Below are positions 9,758 through 18,806 of a DNA stretch of 64,000 bases, piece by piece (within the stretch, counting starts at the first letter, position 1; the number at the start of each line of letters is the position of its first letter). The position numbers and the translations under genes were made by a program. The notes below the pieces were generated by a model, which had not been told where the DNA came from, did not search any database, and saw only the letters and a program-made list of their open reading frames with translations. The stretch is taken from NCBI GenBank assembly GCA_965260995.1, contig CBDHCD010000003.1, positions 186,001-250,000 of the forward strand, read 5' to 3'. Source of the stretch: JBBROS01 sp965260995 (GTDB taxonomy: Bacteria; Pseudomonadota; Alphaproteobacteria; Acetobacterales; Acetobacteraceae).

Positions 9758-11035
9758 ATGACCACCCCCCGCCGCGCCCCCCGCCGCGCCCTGCTGAAGT
9801 CCGCCGCCGCCCTCGCCGGCGCCGCCGCCGCCTTCCCCACCGGCTTCCCGACCATCTGGGCGCAGAACATCAAGAACGTGACGCTGCGCCAGTTCGGCAC
9901 CGGCGTCTCCGCCCTCAACCCCATCGCCGAGAAGGTCAAGCAGGACCTCGGCTTCACCCTGCAGATGACCGCGCTCGACACCGACGCCGTGACGCAGAAG
10001 GCCGTGACCCAGCCCCGCAGCTACGACATCGCCGACATTGAGTACTTCTTGTGCAAGAAGGTGTTCCCCACCGGCGTCTTGCAACCGATGGACACCCGCA
10101 AGATCAAGCTCTACGACCAGGTCGTCCCCATCTTCACCACCGGCAAGCTCACCCCCGGCAGCACCGTGGGCCAGGGCACCGCCCCCCACACCGTCAGCTT
10201 CGTCGAAGGCAAGTCCTCCACCAAGTTCGCCCCCGAGCCGACCGAGTGGATGACGCTCATCCCCACCATCTACAACGCCGACACCCTCGGCATCCGCCCC
10301 GACCTCATCAAGCGCCCCATCGCCCACTGGAAGGACCTGGTCGATCCGGCCTTCAAGGGCCGCGCCAGCATCCTCAACATCCCCGGCATCGGCATCATGG
10401 ACGCCGCCATGGTCATGGAGAGCCTCGGCACGCTCCAGTACAAGGACAAGGGCAACATGACCAAGGAGGAGATCGACAAGACGGTCGCCTTCCTGATCGA
10501 CACCAAGCGCGCCGGCCAGTTCCGCGCCTTCTGGAAGACCTTCGACGAGAGCGTCAACCTGATGGCCTCCGGCGAGGTCGTCATCCAATCGATGTGGTCC
10601 CCCGCCGTCACCGCCGTCCGCGCCCGCGACATCGCCTGCACCTACCAGCCGCTCGCCGAGGGCTACCGCGGCTGGGGCGGCGGCATCGGCATCGCCAAGC
10701 ACGTCGGCGGCCTCGAACTCGACGCCGCCTACGAGTACATCAACTGGTACCTGTCCGGCTGGGCCGGCGCCTTCCTCAACCGCCAGGGCTACTACAGCGC
10801 CGTGCTGTCCACCGCCAAGCAGAACATGACCGACAACGAGTGGGGCTACTGGATGCAAGGCAAGGCCGCCACCGCCCCCATCCTCAGCCCCGAAGGCAAG
10901 GAGATCGACAAGACCGGCGCCAAGCGCGACGGCGGCTCCTTCGAGGACCGCATGAGCCGCGTCGCCTGCTGGAACTCGGTCATGGACCAGGACCGCTACA
11001 TGATCCAGAAATGGAACGAGTTCATCGCCGCCTGA
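9758..11035 (+). CDS. ABC transporter substrate-binding protein (PotD/PotF-like)
   Basis: The 425-residue extracellular solute-binding protein starts at ATG 9758, placed by a GAAGGAGGA ribosome binding site 8 nt upstream. The N terminus carries paired arginines (RRAPRRALLK) before a hydrophobic stretch ending about residue 34, which could be a Tat or Sec signal. The body contains features of polyamine/iron-type binding proteins, such as DIADIEYF, IPTIYNADTLGI, HWKDLVDPAFKGR and GGIGIAKH. It is longer than PotD (about 350). It lies between the ATPase and permease genes of the same system. Confidence 0.88.
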   Translation: MTTPRRAPRRALLKSAAALAGAAAAFPTGFPTIWAQNIKNVTLRQFGTGVSALNPIAEKVKQDLGFTLQMTALDTDAVTQKAVTQPRSYDIADIEYFLCKKVFPTGVLQPMDTRKIKLYDQVVPIFTTGKLTPGSTVGQGTAPHTVSFVEGKSSTKFAPEPTEWMTLIPTIYNADTLGIRPDLIKRPIAHWKDLVDPAFKGRASILNIPGIGIMDAAMVMESLGTLQYKDKGNMTKEEIDKTVAFLIDTKRAGQFRAFWKTFDESVNLMASGEVVIQSMWSPAVTAVRARDIACTYQPLAEGYRGWGGGIGIAKHVGGLELDAAYEYINWYLSGWAGAFLNRQGYYSAVLSTAKQNMTDNEWGYWMQGKAATAPILSPEGKEIDKTGAKRDGGSFEDRMSRVACWNSVMDQDRYMIQKWNEFIAA

Positions 11036-11048
11036 CCACCCGGCCGCG

Positions 11049-11888
11049 ATGCTCCGCTCCTACCTCCAGGCGGCCCCGCTGGCCGCGGTGCTGGTCGCCT
11101 TCCTGCTGGTGCCGCTGCTGGCGATCGTCGTCGTCAGCTTCTGGGACTACGACAGCGTCCGCATCATCCCCGACTTCACGTGGCAGAACTACCAGGACGT
11201 GCTCGGCTCCCCCGTCACCTGGCAAACCTACCTCAACACCGTCAAGTACGCCGCCCTGGTCTGGGCCGTCACCCTGCCGCTCGGCTTCGCGGTCGCCTGG
11301 TTCCTCGCCTTCCACGTCCGCTCCCCCGCGGCGCAGATGGGCCTGTTCCTGCTCTGCACCGTCCCCTTCCTCACCAGCAACATCATCCGCATGATCTCCT
11401 GGGTGCCGCTCCTGGGCCGCAACGGCCTGGTCAACGGCGCGCTGCAAAGGGCGGGCCTGATCGACCGCCCGGTCGAGTGGCTGCTGTTCTCCGACTTCGC
11501 CATCGTGCTCGCCTTCGTCCACCTCTACGCCCTGTTCATGGTGGTGCCGGTGTTCAACGCGATGATGCGCATCGACCGCCGCCTGGTCGAGGCCGCCCGC
11601 GACGCCGGCGCCACCGGCGCCCAGGTGCTGTGGAACGTCGTCGTCCCCCTGGCCCGCCCCGGCATCGCCATCGGCAGCGTCTTCGTCGTCACCTTGGTCA
11701 TGGGCGACTTCATCACCGTCCGCCTGATGGGCGGCGGCCAGCGCGCCTCCGTCGGCCTGATGATCTCCAACCAGATCAGCCTGCTGCAATACCCGGCCGC
11801 CTGCGCCAACGCCGTCGTCCTGCTCGCCGTGGTCCTGCTCGGCGTCGGCGCCATGCTCCGCCTGGCCAACATCCGCCAGGAACTCTAG
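11049..11888 (+). CDS. ABC transporter permease (PotB-like)
   Basis: This 279-residue inner-membrane permease has about six hydrophobic segments and the cytoplasmic EAA loop, here RRLVEAARDAGATGAQVLWNV, which contacts the ATPase. It begins 13 nt after the binding-protein gene. The second permease gene follows after a 144-nt gap filled by a hairpin element, an unusual interruption for such a pair. Confidence 0.92.
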   Translation: MLRSYLQAAPLAAVLVAFLLVPLLAIVVVSFWDYDSVRIIPDFTWQNYQDVLGSPVTWQTYLNTVKYAALVWAVTLPLGFAVAWFLAFHVRSPAAQMGLFLLCTVPFLTSNIIRMISWVPLLGRNGLVNGALQRAGLIDRPVEWLLFSDFAIVLAFVHLYALFMVVPVFNAMMRIDRRLVEAARDAGATGAQVLWNVVVPLARPGIAIGSVFVVTLVMGDFITVRLMGGGQRASVGLMISNQISLLQYPAACANAVVLLAVVLLGVGAMLRLANIRQEL

Positions 11889-11921
11889 GGTGCGCGCCGC
11901 GAGCAACGCGAGGAGCGCCGC

Positions 11922-12017
11922 CCCTCGACCCCGTCAAGGGCAAGCCCTTGAAACCCAATCGTCGAATCATCGGGGTTTGGGGCCTCCGGCCCCAACGGGT
12001 CGAGGGCAGCGCCCTCG
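11922..12017. repeat. multi-hairpin palindromic element (REP/MITE-like)
   Basis: A 10-bp outer inverted repeat (CCCTCGACCC at 11922-11931 against GGGTCGAGGG at 11997-12006) encloses nested perfect hairpins. These are CAAGGGC/GCCCTTG (11935-11950), AAACCC/GGGTTT (11951-11956 and 11973-11978) and TTGGGGCC/GGCCCCAA (11977-11995). Another, CGAGGGC/GCCCTCG (12001-12017), competes with the outer repeat. It fills the gap between the two permease genes. It resembles the short palindromic elements scattered in many GC-rich alphaproteobacteria. No T-run follows, so it is not a typical terminator. Confidence 0.7.
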
Positions 12018-12032
12018 CCTCGTCTTCCGCTG

Positions 12033-12824
12033 ATGGCCAAGGCCTTGCTCGGCGCGTTGTTCGCCGCCTTCGTGCTGTTCCTCTACGGCCCCATCGTCGC
12101 CATCGTCCTGCTCGCCTTCGGCGGCCCCGACAGCGGCCTCACCTTCCCCATGCGCGGCGTGTCCCTGCACTGGTTCCGCGAGCTGTTCGAAACGCAGGCC
12201 GTCGGCGACCTCGGGAGCGCGTTGCAGCGCACGGTCATGCTGGCCCTGATGGTGGCCGCCGTCTCGGTCTGCGCCGCGCTCGCGGCCGGCCTCGGCTTCC
12301 GCCGCCGCTTCGTCGGCGGCGGCGCGCTGTTCGCGCTCGCGCTCGCCAGCATGATCGTGCCCTCGATCCTGGTCAGCCTCGGCATCGGCATCGTGTTCAG
12401 CCAGGCCGGCCTCGACGCGCGCTGGTGGACCTCCGCCTTCGGCGCGCAACTGACCTGGACGCTGCCGTTCGGCCTCCTGATCACCTTCGCCGTGCTCAAC
12501 CGCTTCGACCGCTCGTGGGAGGAGGCCGCCCGCGACCTCGGCGCGACCCCCTGGCAAACCTTCCGCCTGGTGGTGCTGCCGATCCTGCTGCCCAGCATCG
12601 TCGGCATCGCCTTGTTCGGCTTCACGCTCAGTTGGGACGAGTTCCCCCGCACCCTGCTCACCGCCGGCAGCGACAACACCCTGCCGCTCGAGATCTACGG
12701 CATGACCACCAACGTCACCTCGCCCGTGCTCTACGCGCTCGGCGCGGCGACCACGGGCATCTCGCTGGCCGCCATCGTCGCCGCCCTGTGGGCCATCCGC
12801 GCCCTGGCCGCGCGCCGGGCATGA
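12033..12824 (+). CDS. ABC transporter permease (PotC-like)
   Basis: The 263-residue second permease has about six membrane segments and an EAA loop, SWEEAARDLGATPWQTFRLV. It completes the importer with the upstream ATPase, binding protein and first permease. The start is at ATG 12033 after the palindromic element; there is no strong ribosome binding site, so expression may depend on the upstream message. It converges on the minus-strand ABC-F gene with only 8 nt between the stops. Confidence 0.92.
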   Translation: MAKALLGALFAAFVLFLYGPIVAIVLLAFGGPDSGLTFPMRGVSLHWFRELFETQAVGDLGSALQRTVMLALMVAAVSVCAALAAGLGFRRRFVGGGALFALALASMIVPSILVSLGIGIVFSQAGLDARWWTSAFGAQLTWTLPFGLLITFAVLNRFDRSWEEAARDLGATPWQTFRLVVLPILLPSIVGIALFGFTLSWDEFPRTLLTAGSDNTLPLEIYGMTTNVTSPVLYALGAATTGISLAAIVAALWAIRALAARRA

Positions 12825-12832
12825 GCCCGCGC

Positions 12833-14452
12833 TCAGGCCGCCTTGCGGCGCTTCTGCTTCGCCCGCCCCTGGCCCGGCGCGGCCCCGCCCCGCGCCCTGT
12901 CCAGCACCAAGCGCGCGTAGTCCGCCATGTCGCCCTCGAACGGGGCCACCGTCCCGTCCGCCGCCAGCCACAGCCGGTCCGCGACCAGCTCCATCAGCGA
13001 CCGGTCGTGGGTGATGAGAATGACCGCGCCCTGGTAGTCGTTCAGCGCGTCCAGCAGCGCCCGCCGGCTGTCGATGTCGAGGTGGTTGGTCGGCTCGTCG
13101 AGGATCAGCAGGTGGGGCGCGGCCATCGCCACCAGGTTCAGCAGCAGCCGCGCCCGCTCGCCGCCCGACAGGTTCTCGACCGTGGTGCCCTGCTTGTCGA
13201 ACCCCAGCCCGAACTGCGCCAGCCGCGAGCGGTGGGCCGTCTCGCTGTCCTCTGGCCGGGCGCGCCGGATGATGTCGAGCGGCGTGTCGGACGCCGCCAG
13301 CGCCTCGATCTGGTGCTGGTGGAACCAGCCGACCTGGATGCGCCGCTCCCGCTGCATGTGCCCGGCCTGCAACGCGAGCGCCCCCGCCGTCATCTTGGCG
13401 AAGGTGGACTTGCCCGCCCCGTTGACGCCGAGCAGCCCGATCCGGTCGTCCACGTCGAGCCGCAGGTCGAGTCCGCGCAGCACCGGCTCGCCGCCGTAGC
13501 CGACCGACGCCCCTTCCAGCCGCATCAAGGGCGGTGCCAGCGGCCGGGCCGGGGAGGGCAGGGTGAACGGCGCCACCCGCTCCTCGACGGTCGCCGTGAT
13601 CGGCTCCAGCTTGGCCAGCCGCTTCATGCGCGACTGCGCCTGTGCCGCCTTGCTCGCCTTGGCGCGGAAGCGGTCGACGAAGCTTTGCAGGTGCGCGCGC
13701 TCCGCCTCCTGCTTGGCGCTGTTGGCCGCCAGCAGCCGCCCCTTCTCGGCCCGGCGGCGCTCGAAGTCGTCGTAGCCGCCGGGGTAAAGGTCGAGCTTGC
13801 CGCCGTGCAGGTGCAGGATGGCCGTCACCGAGTTGTTCAGCAGCTCGCGGTCGTGGCTGATGATGACGGCGGCGTTGGGATACTTGCGCAGCCGGGCCTC
13901 CAGCCACATCGCGCCTTCCAGGTCGAGGTAGTTGGTCGGCTCGTCCAGCAGCATCAGGTCCGGCTCGGCGAACAGGGCGGCGGCCAGCGCCACCCGCATC
14001 CGCCAGCCGCCGGAGAACTCGGCCATCGGCCGCGCCAGGTCGGCCGCCGAGAACCCGAGCCCCGCCAGGATCTCGCTCGCCCGCGCCGGCGCCCGGTCGG
14101 CGTCGATCTCGCCCAACTGGTCGTAGAGCCCGGCGATCTGCTCCGGCTCGGCCACCTCCAGCGCGGCGTAGAGCGCGTCCCGCCGCTCGTCGGCGGCGAG
14201 GATCGTGTCGAGCAGGCTCACGGGCGTGGCCGGATGCTCCTGGTCGACGCTCGCCACCCGCGCGCCGCGCGGCAACCCGATCTCGCCGCCGTCGGGCGAC
14301 AGCTCGCCCAGGATCAGCTTGAACAGCGTGGACTTGCCGACGCCGTTGCGCCCGACCAGGCCCACTTTGGCCTGCGCCGGCAGCGTGACGCTGGCGCGGT
14401 CGAAGAAGCGGCGTCCCCAGGCGTTGAAGACCAGGCCGTCGATCTGAAGCAT
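12833..14452 (-). CDS. ABC-F family ATPase, YheS-like
   Basis: The 539-residue soluble protein has two ABC ATPase domains and no membrane segments. Walker A motifs are GRNGVGKST (about 34-42) and GVNGAGKST; signatures are FSGGWRMR and LSGGERAR; each is followed by LLDEPTN or ILDEPTN. The linker reads HLQSFVDRFRAKASKAAQAQSRMKRL, as in E. coli YheS rather than Uup or EttA. ABC-F proteins act on the ribosome during translation; the specific role of YheS-type members is less defined. The C-terminal end is basic (KQKRRKAA). It is transcribed after the GNAT gene at 14528-15226 with a 75-nt gap. Confidence 0.9.
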   Translation of the reverse strand: MLQIDGLVFNAWGRRFFDRASVTLPAQAKVGLVGRNGVGKSTLFKLILGELSPDGGEIGLPRGARVASVDQEHPATPVSLLDTILAADERRDALYAALEVAEPEQIAGLYDQLGEIDADRAPARASEILAGLGFSAADLARPMAEFSGGWRMRVALAAALFAEPDLMLLDEPTNYLDLEGAMWLEARLRKYPNAAVIISHDRELLNNSVTAILHLHGGKLDLYPGGYDDFERRRAEKGRLLAANSAKQEAERAHLQSFVDRFRAKASKAAQAQSRMKRLAKLEPITATVEERVAPFTLPSPARPLAPPLMRLEGASVGYGGEPVLRGLDLRLDVDDRIGLLGVNGAGKSTFAKMTAGALALQAGHMQRERRIQVGWFHQHQIEALAASDTPLDIIRRARPEDSETAHRSRLAQFGLGFDKQGTTVENLSGGERARLLLNLVAMAAPHLLILDEPTNHLDIDSRRALLDALNDYQGAVILITHDRSLMELVADRLWLAADGTVAPFEGDMADYARLVLDRARGGAAPGQGRAKQKRRKAA

Positions 14453-14527
14453 ATCGGGGGGTGCCGTCCGGTGCGGGAAGCCGCCCTTATAGCGCGAATA
14501 TGCTGCGAGTGCGAGACGGGCGCGGCG

Positions 14528-15226
14528 TCACCCGGCCCCGAGGCCGGCGCGTATCTCCGCCAGCCCGCGGCGCGTGCTGCCGTCCGGCGCGGCGTTGGCG
14601 TCGTCGAGCCAGGCGGCCAGCGCGTCGCGGCACGGTGGCCACTCGTCGGCCACGATGCTGAAATAGGCCGTGTCGCGCAGCCGCCCCTTGACCACGAGGT
14701 GCGCCCGCAACGTCCCCTCGTAATGAAACCCCAGCCGTTCGGCGGCCCGGCGCGACGGCCCGTTCAGCGCGTCGCACTTCCACACCAGCCGCCGGTAGCC
14801 GAGGTCGTCCATCGCGAGCCGCATCAGCAGGAACATGGCCTCCGTCGCCGCCCGCGTCCGCTGCATCCGGGGCGCGAACCAGATGTGGCCGATCTCGACG
14901 GCGGCGTTGCGCGGCTGGATGTCCATCAGCGTCAGCCAGCCGCTCGCCGCGCCGGTGGCGACCGGGCGCACCGCCCAGGCCATCGGGTCGTGCTGCGCCG
15001 CCATCTCCGCGACCTGGTCTCGCAGCGCCGCCTCGCTCGCGAACGGGCCGTAGCCGAGGTAGTCCCAGCTCGCCGCCGCACCCGGCCCCTGCGCCGCCTG
15101 CCACAGCTCCGGCGCGTGCCGTCGATGCAGCGGCTCCAAGACGGCGTGGCGGCCACGCACGGCGACGCGCGCCGGCAGCGAGCGCGGATCGGTGTCGACC
15201 GGTGGTCCGAGGGGGCGTTCCGTCAT
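14528..15226 (-). CDS. GNAT family N-acetyltransferase (RimJ/RimL-like)
   Basis: The 232-residue protein has the fold pattern of RimJ/RimL-type acetyltransferases: AVLEPLHRRHA at the N terminus, IGHIWFAPRMQRTRAATEAM around the acetyl-CoA pyrophosphate-binding region, and NGPSRRAAERLGFHYEGTLRAH near the C terminus. The usual Q/RxxGxG/A loop is replaced by MQRTRAA. Substrate is unknown; such proteins act on protein N termini, amino acids or small molecules. It lies upstream of the YheS-like gene and could share a transcript with it. Confidence 0.85.
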   Translation of the reverse strand: MTERPLGPPVDTDPRSLPARVAVRGRHAVLEPLHRRHAPELWQAAQGPGAAASWDYLGYGPFASEAALRDQVAEMAAQHDPMAWAVRPVATGAASGWLTLMDIQPRNAAVEIGHIWFAPRMQRTRAATEAMFLLMRLAMDDLGYRRLVWKCDALNGPSRRAAERLGFHYEGTLRAHLVVKGRLRDTAYFSIVADEWPPCRDALAAWLDDANAAPDGSTRRGLAEIRAGLGAG

Positions 15227-15355
15227 GCCCCCTTATCGCACGCCCCGGCCCCCTTGCCGTCAAGCGTCCGCGCGGGTCTGATGCGGCCCGGCCGCGCGGC
15301 AGCCGCCGCCGGTCCCGGCCGCGACTTCGGCCGCAACCTTCGCGAGGACACCGCC

Positions 15356-15787
15356 ATGCCCCATTCCAAGCTGCTGCCGACGCTCCTGCTGGCCAGCGCC
15401 GCCACCCTCTTGATGGCCGCCGACGACGCGCCGATGCACTTCCACGCCAACCTGGGCGCGGCCGCCGAGGTGCCGCCCAACGACTCCACCGGGACCGGCG
15501 CCGTGGACGTGACGGTGGTGCCGTCCACCAAGGCCATGACCTACACCGGCGAGTACAAGGGCCTCACCGGCCCGGCCACCGCCGCCCACTTCCACGGTCC
15601 CGCCGAGGTCGGCGCGAACGCCCCCGTGGTCATCCCCATCCCCGACAAGTCCTCGCCCCTCAAGGGGGCCGCCACCCTCACCGACGCCCAGATGGCCGAC
15701 CTGGAAGCGGGCAAGTACTACGTCAACGTCCACACCGCCGCCCATCCCGCCGGCGAGATCAGGGGCCAGGTCAGCCGGGCGAAGTAG
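15356..15787 (+). CDS. CHRD domain-containing secreted protein
   Basis: This 143-residue protein has a signal peptide ending at about residue 21, followed by a single CHRD domain. Family marks are the N-terminal FHANLGAAAEVPPNDSTGTG, the central TAAHFHGPAEVGANAPV and the C-terminal YYVNVHTAAHPAGEIRGQV. Its function in bacteria is unknown; the fold is named after vertebrate chordin and occurs in exported bacterial proteins. It is a lone plus-strand gene between two minus-strand acetyltransferase genes. Confidence 0.88.
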   Translation: MPHSKLLPTLLLASAATLLMAADDAPMHFHANLGAAAEVPPNDSTGTGAVDVTVVPSTKAMTYTGEYKGLTGPATAAHFHGPAEVGANAPVVIPIPDKSSPLKGAATLTDAQMADLEAGKYYVNVHTAAHPAGEIRGQVSRAK

Positions 15788-15825
15788 CGCGCGCCGTCCC
15801 CCCCAGCCTGCCGCGCCCGCCCCGG

Positions 15826-16380
15826 TCACGGCGGCCGGGGCGGCGCGCTTCGGAGGACGCTCTCGTAAACCAGCATCGGCTCGCCGTGGCGCAGGAACGC
15901 CTCGCACGGCCGCATCCCGATCGCGCCCAGCACCGTGCGGCTGCCGATGTTCGCCTCCCGCGCCACCGCGACCACGCGCGGCACCGAGGCGCGGTCGTGG
16001 GCGAAGCGCAACGCCGCCCCCGCGGCCTCCCGCGCCAGCCCGCGGCCGCGCGCCTTGGGGCTGAACGCGAAGCGGAGCGCCACGCCGCGCCCATCCGTCC
16101 GCTCGTGCAGGCCGACCAGCCCGGCCGCCCAGCCAGCCACCCGGCCGGCCACCTGGCCGCCCGCGTCCGTGCGCGCCAGCCACATGCCGACGCCGTGCCT
16201 GGCCCAGAACGCGGTGTCCTCGGCCAGCTCGGCCGCCACCTCGACGGGTCCGCGGACCCCGCCCAGCATCTGCGCGTAGATGCCCGGGTCGCCTTTCAAC
16301 GCCCGCAGGTCCTCGAGGTCGCCCCAGCCGACCGGCGACAGCAACAGCCGGCCGGTGCGGATCACCCAGGCCGGGCTCAC
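15826..16380 (-). CDS. GNAT family N-acetyltransferase
   Basis: The 184-residue protein carries the RimJ/RimL-type pattern: RTGRLLLSPVGWGDLEDL at the start, FAFSPKARGRGLAREAAGAAL with the acetyl-CoA loop (R-x-R-G-x-A), and NIGSRTVLGAIGMRP in the last third. It starts 15 nt after the ettA stop on the same strand, so it is probably co-transcribed with ettA. That makes a ribosome- or translation-linked substrate conceivable, but nothing in the sequence proves it. Confidence 0.87.
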   Translation of the reverse strand: MSPAWVIRTGRLLLSPVGWGDLEDLRALKGDPGIYAQMLGGVRGPVEVAAELAEDTAFWARHGVGMWLARTDAGGQVAGRVAGWAAGLVGLHERTDGRGVALRFAFSPKARGRGLAREAAGAALRFAHDRASVPRVVAVAREANIGSRTVLGAIGMRPCEAFLRHGEPMLVYESVLRSAPPRPP

Positions 16381-16395
16381 CGGCCCGGCCCCAGC

Positions 16396-18075
16396 TCAAC
16401 GGGCGAGCGGGCGGTACTTGATGCGGTGCGGCTCCGTGCTGTCGGCACCGAGGCGTCGTCGCTTGTCCGCCTCGTAGGCCTGGAAGTTGCCCTCGAACCA
16501 TTCGACGTGGCTGTCGCCCTCGAAGGAGAGGATGTGCGTCGCGAGCCGGTCGAGGAACCAGCGGTCGTGGCTGATGATGACGGCGCACCCGGCGAACTCG
16601 GCCAGCGCCTCCTCCAGCGCGCGCAGGGTGTCCACGTCCAGGTCGTTGGTCGGCTCGTCGAGCAGGATGACGTTGCTCTCCGACTTCAGCATCTTGGCCA
16701 GGTGGACGCGGTTGCGCTCCCCGCCCGAGAGGATGCCGACCTTCTTCTGCTGGTCCGACCCCTTGAAGTTGAACGCCGCCACGTAGGCGCGGGAGGCGAC
16801 GGCGCGCTTGCCGAGGTAGATCACGTCGGTGCCGCCGCTGATCTCCTGCCACACGGTCTTCTCGGCATCCAGGCTGTCGCGGCTCTGGTCCACGTAGCCG
16901 AGCTTCACCGTGTCGCCCACCTTCAACGACCCGGCATCCGGCTCCTCCTGCCCGGTGATCATGCGGAACAGCGTCGTCTTGCCCGCCCCGTTCGGCCCGA
17001 TCACGCCGACGATGCCGCCGGGCGGCAGCTTGAAGTCAAGCTCGTCGATCAGCAGCCGGTTGCCGTAGGCCTTGCGCAGCTGCTCGGCCTCGATGACGGT
17101 GCCGCCGAGGCGGGGGCCGGGGGGGATGACGATCTCGGCCACGCCGGTGGCGCGCTCCTGGCTCTGTTGCAGCATCTCCTCGTACTTGGCGATGCGGGCG
17201 CGGCTCTTGGTCTGCCGGGCGCGGGGGCTGCTCTGGATCCACTCCTCCTCGGCGGCGAGCGCCCGCTGGCGCGCGCTCTCCTCCTTCTCCTCCTGTTGCA
17301 GCCGCTTCCGCTTCTGCGACAGCCAGCTCGAGTAGTTGCCCTCGAACGGGTAGCCGCGGCCCCGCTCGATCTCCAGGATCCAGTTGGTCACGTTGTCCAG
17401 GAAGTAGCGGTCGTGGGTGATGATCATCACCGTGCCGGCGTAGTCGCGCAGCGTCTTCTCCAGCCAGGCGACGCTCTCCGCGTCCAGGTGGTTGGTTGGC
17501 TCGTCCAGCAGCAGCATCTCCGGCTTCTCCAGCAGCAGCCGGCAGAGCGCCACGCGCCGCCGCTCGCCGCCGGAGAGGCGCTCGATGCCGCTGTCGGGCG
17601 CCGGGCAGCGCAGGGCGTCGAGCGCGATCTCGATGCGGCGGTCGAGGTCCCAGCCGTCCTCGGCGTCGATCCGCTCCTGCAGCTCGGCCTGCTCGGCGAG
17701 CAGCGCGTTCATCTGGTCGTCGTCCATCGGCTCGGCGAACCTCTCGCTGATGGCGTTGAAGCGGTCGATGGCCCCCTTCAGCGGCGCGAACGCCTCCATG
17801 ACGTTCTCGGCCACCGTCTTGTCCGGGTCGAGCCGCGGCTCCTGCTCCAGGTAGCCGACGCGCACGCCGTCCGCGGCCCAGGCCTCGCCGCCGAACTCCT
17901 TCTCCACCCCGGCCATGATCTTGAGCAGGGTGGACTTGCCCGCCCCGTTGATGCCGAGCACGCCGATCTTGACGCCGGGCAGGAACGACAGGGTGATGCC
18001 CTTGAACACCTCGCGCCCGCCCGGGAAGCTCTTGGTGACGTCCTTCATGACGTAGGCGTACTGGTAAGCGGGCAT
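16396..18075 (-). CDS. ettA: energy-dependent translational throttle protein EttA
   Basis: The 559-residue ABC-F protein binds the ribosomal E site and gates entry into elongation according to the ATP/ADP ratio, as known for E. coli EttA. It begins YQYAYVMKDVTKSFPG and has Walker A GINGAGKST and GPNGAGKTT, signatures LSGGERRR and LSGGERNR, and Walker B-EPTN motifs in both domains. The arm/linker region contains the EttA-typical RGYPFEGNYSSWL and ARQTKSRARIAKYEEM. Length equals the family norm (about 555). A downstream GNAT gene follows within 15 nt. Confidence 0.95.
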   Translation of the reverse strand: MPAYQYAYVMKDVTKSFPGGREVFKGITLSFLPGVKIGVLGINGAGKSTLLKIMAGVEKEFGGEAWAADGVRVGYLEQEPRLDPDKTVAENVMEAFAPLKGAIDRFNAISERFAEPMDDDQMNALLAEQAELQERIDAEDGWDLDRRIEIALDALRCPAPDSGIERLSGGERRRVALCRLLLEKPEMLLLDEPTNHLDAESVAWLEKTLRDYAGTVMIITHDRYFLDNVTNWILEIERGRGYPFEGNYSSWLSQKRKRLQQEEKEESARQRALAAEEEWIQSSPRARQTKSRARIAKYEEMLQQSQERATGVAEIVIPPGPRLGGTVIEAEQLRKAYGNRLLIDELDFKLPPGGIVGVIGPNGAGKTTLFRMITGQEEPDAGSLKVGDTVKLGYVDQSRDSLDAEKTVWQEISGGTDVIYLGKRAVASRAYVAAFNFKGSDQQKKVGILSGGERNRVHLAKMLKSESNVILLDEPTNDLDVDTLRALEEALAEFAGCAVIISHDRWFLDRLATHILSFEGDSHVEWFEGNFQAYEADKRRRLGADSTEPHRIKYRPLAR

Positions 18076-18182
18076 GGCATCGGCTCCTGCGCGGGGGCGG
18101 AGCGGGGGTTTTAATGAGGTGGGCGGAGGTGGGCAACTCGCGGCGGCGCGCGTCTCGCCGGTGCGCCGGGGGCGGGGCCGGT

Positions 18183-18806
18183 TCAGCGCCTACGGGCGCG
18201 CCGGGCGGAGGAGGGCCGCCGGTCCGCCGTCTTGGCGGCCTCGTCGCCCGTGCGCAGGATGGTGGCGACGCGGTCCGCGAGCTGCGCCAGCGCCGCGCTC
18301 ATCGCGGCCACGAGGTCGGTCGTCGTCGGCCCCGACGGCTGGGCGGTCAGCCGCAGGGTCCGCGCGGTGCGCCGGTCGCGGTCCCGCTCGCGCGACACGG
18401 CGACCTGCGCCAGCAGCACCACCTGGTTCGAGGCGTCGGCGTCGAAGCGTTGGATGTCCACCTCCACGGTCGCGTCGGGGATGGCGGAGATGGCGCCGCT
18501 GTCGGCGAACACGCTGGAGCCGGGCAGGCGGGCGTTGAGGTTCTCGGCCAGCACGCGGGTGATGAGTTGGCCGAGCGGCTCGCCCCAGCGCTCGCCACCG
18601 GGGATGCGCAGGCGGTAGTCGTTGTTGTTGCGCACGATTTCGGAACGGTCGAGGTAGCCGGCCAGGCCGATGCGGCGAAGCTCGACCAGCTTGGGCGCGC
18701 CGCGCGACACCGGGCCGGGCCGGGCGATGAGCGTGTAGTAGGCCGGGTCCGGCGAGGCGCAGGCGGCCAGAAGCGCCGGCAGCAGGAGGACGGCGCGCCG
18801 CCTCAT
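18183..18806 (-). CDS. pqiC: outer-membrane lipoprotein PqiC-like (ABC-type transport auxiliary lipoprotein)
   Basis: The 207-residue protein has a lipoprotein signal with lipobox LLAAC (Cys about residue 16) and then the PqiC/YmbA pattern (YYTLIARPG, IGLAGYLDRSEIVRNNNDYRL, WGEPLGQLITRVLAENL). In E. coli, PqiC is the outer-membrane partner of the PqiAB lipid-transport bridge. Its ATG overlaps the pqiB stop in ATGA, so the two are coupled. The Arg-rich last 20 residues are unlike the family and may be a neutral extension. Confidence 0.88.
   Translation of the reverse strand: MRRRAVLLLPALLAACASPDPAYYTLIARPGPVSRGAPKLVELRRIGLAGYLDRSEIVRNNNDYRLRIPGGERWGEPLGQLITRVLAENLNARLPGSSVFADSGAISAIPDATVEVDIQRFDADASNQVVLLAQVAVSRERDRDRRTARTLRLTAQPSGPTTTDLVAAMSAALAQLADRVATILRTGDEAAKTADRRPSSARRARRR

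Noticed and set aside
11922..12017. Factor-independent terminator inside the ABC importer operon
   Set aside because: The hairpins are strong but no T-run follows, and a fourth gene of the same system lies directly downstream.
11180..15787. Continuous plus-strand frame of 1535 codons
   Set aside because: It runs through a permease, an antisense ABC-F gene and an acetyltransferase; only its last 143 codons (CHRD protein) are real.
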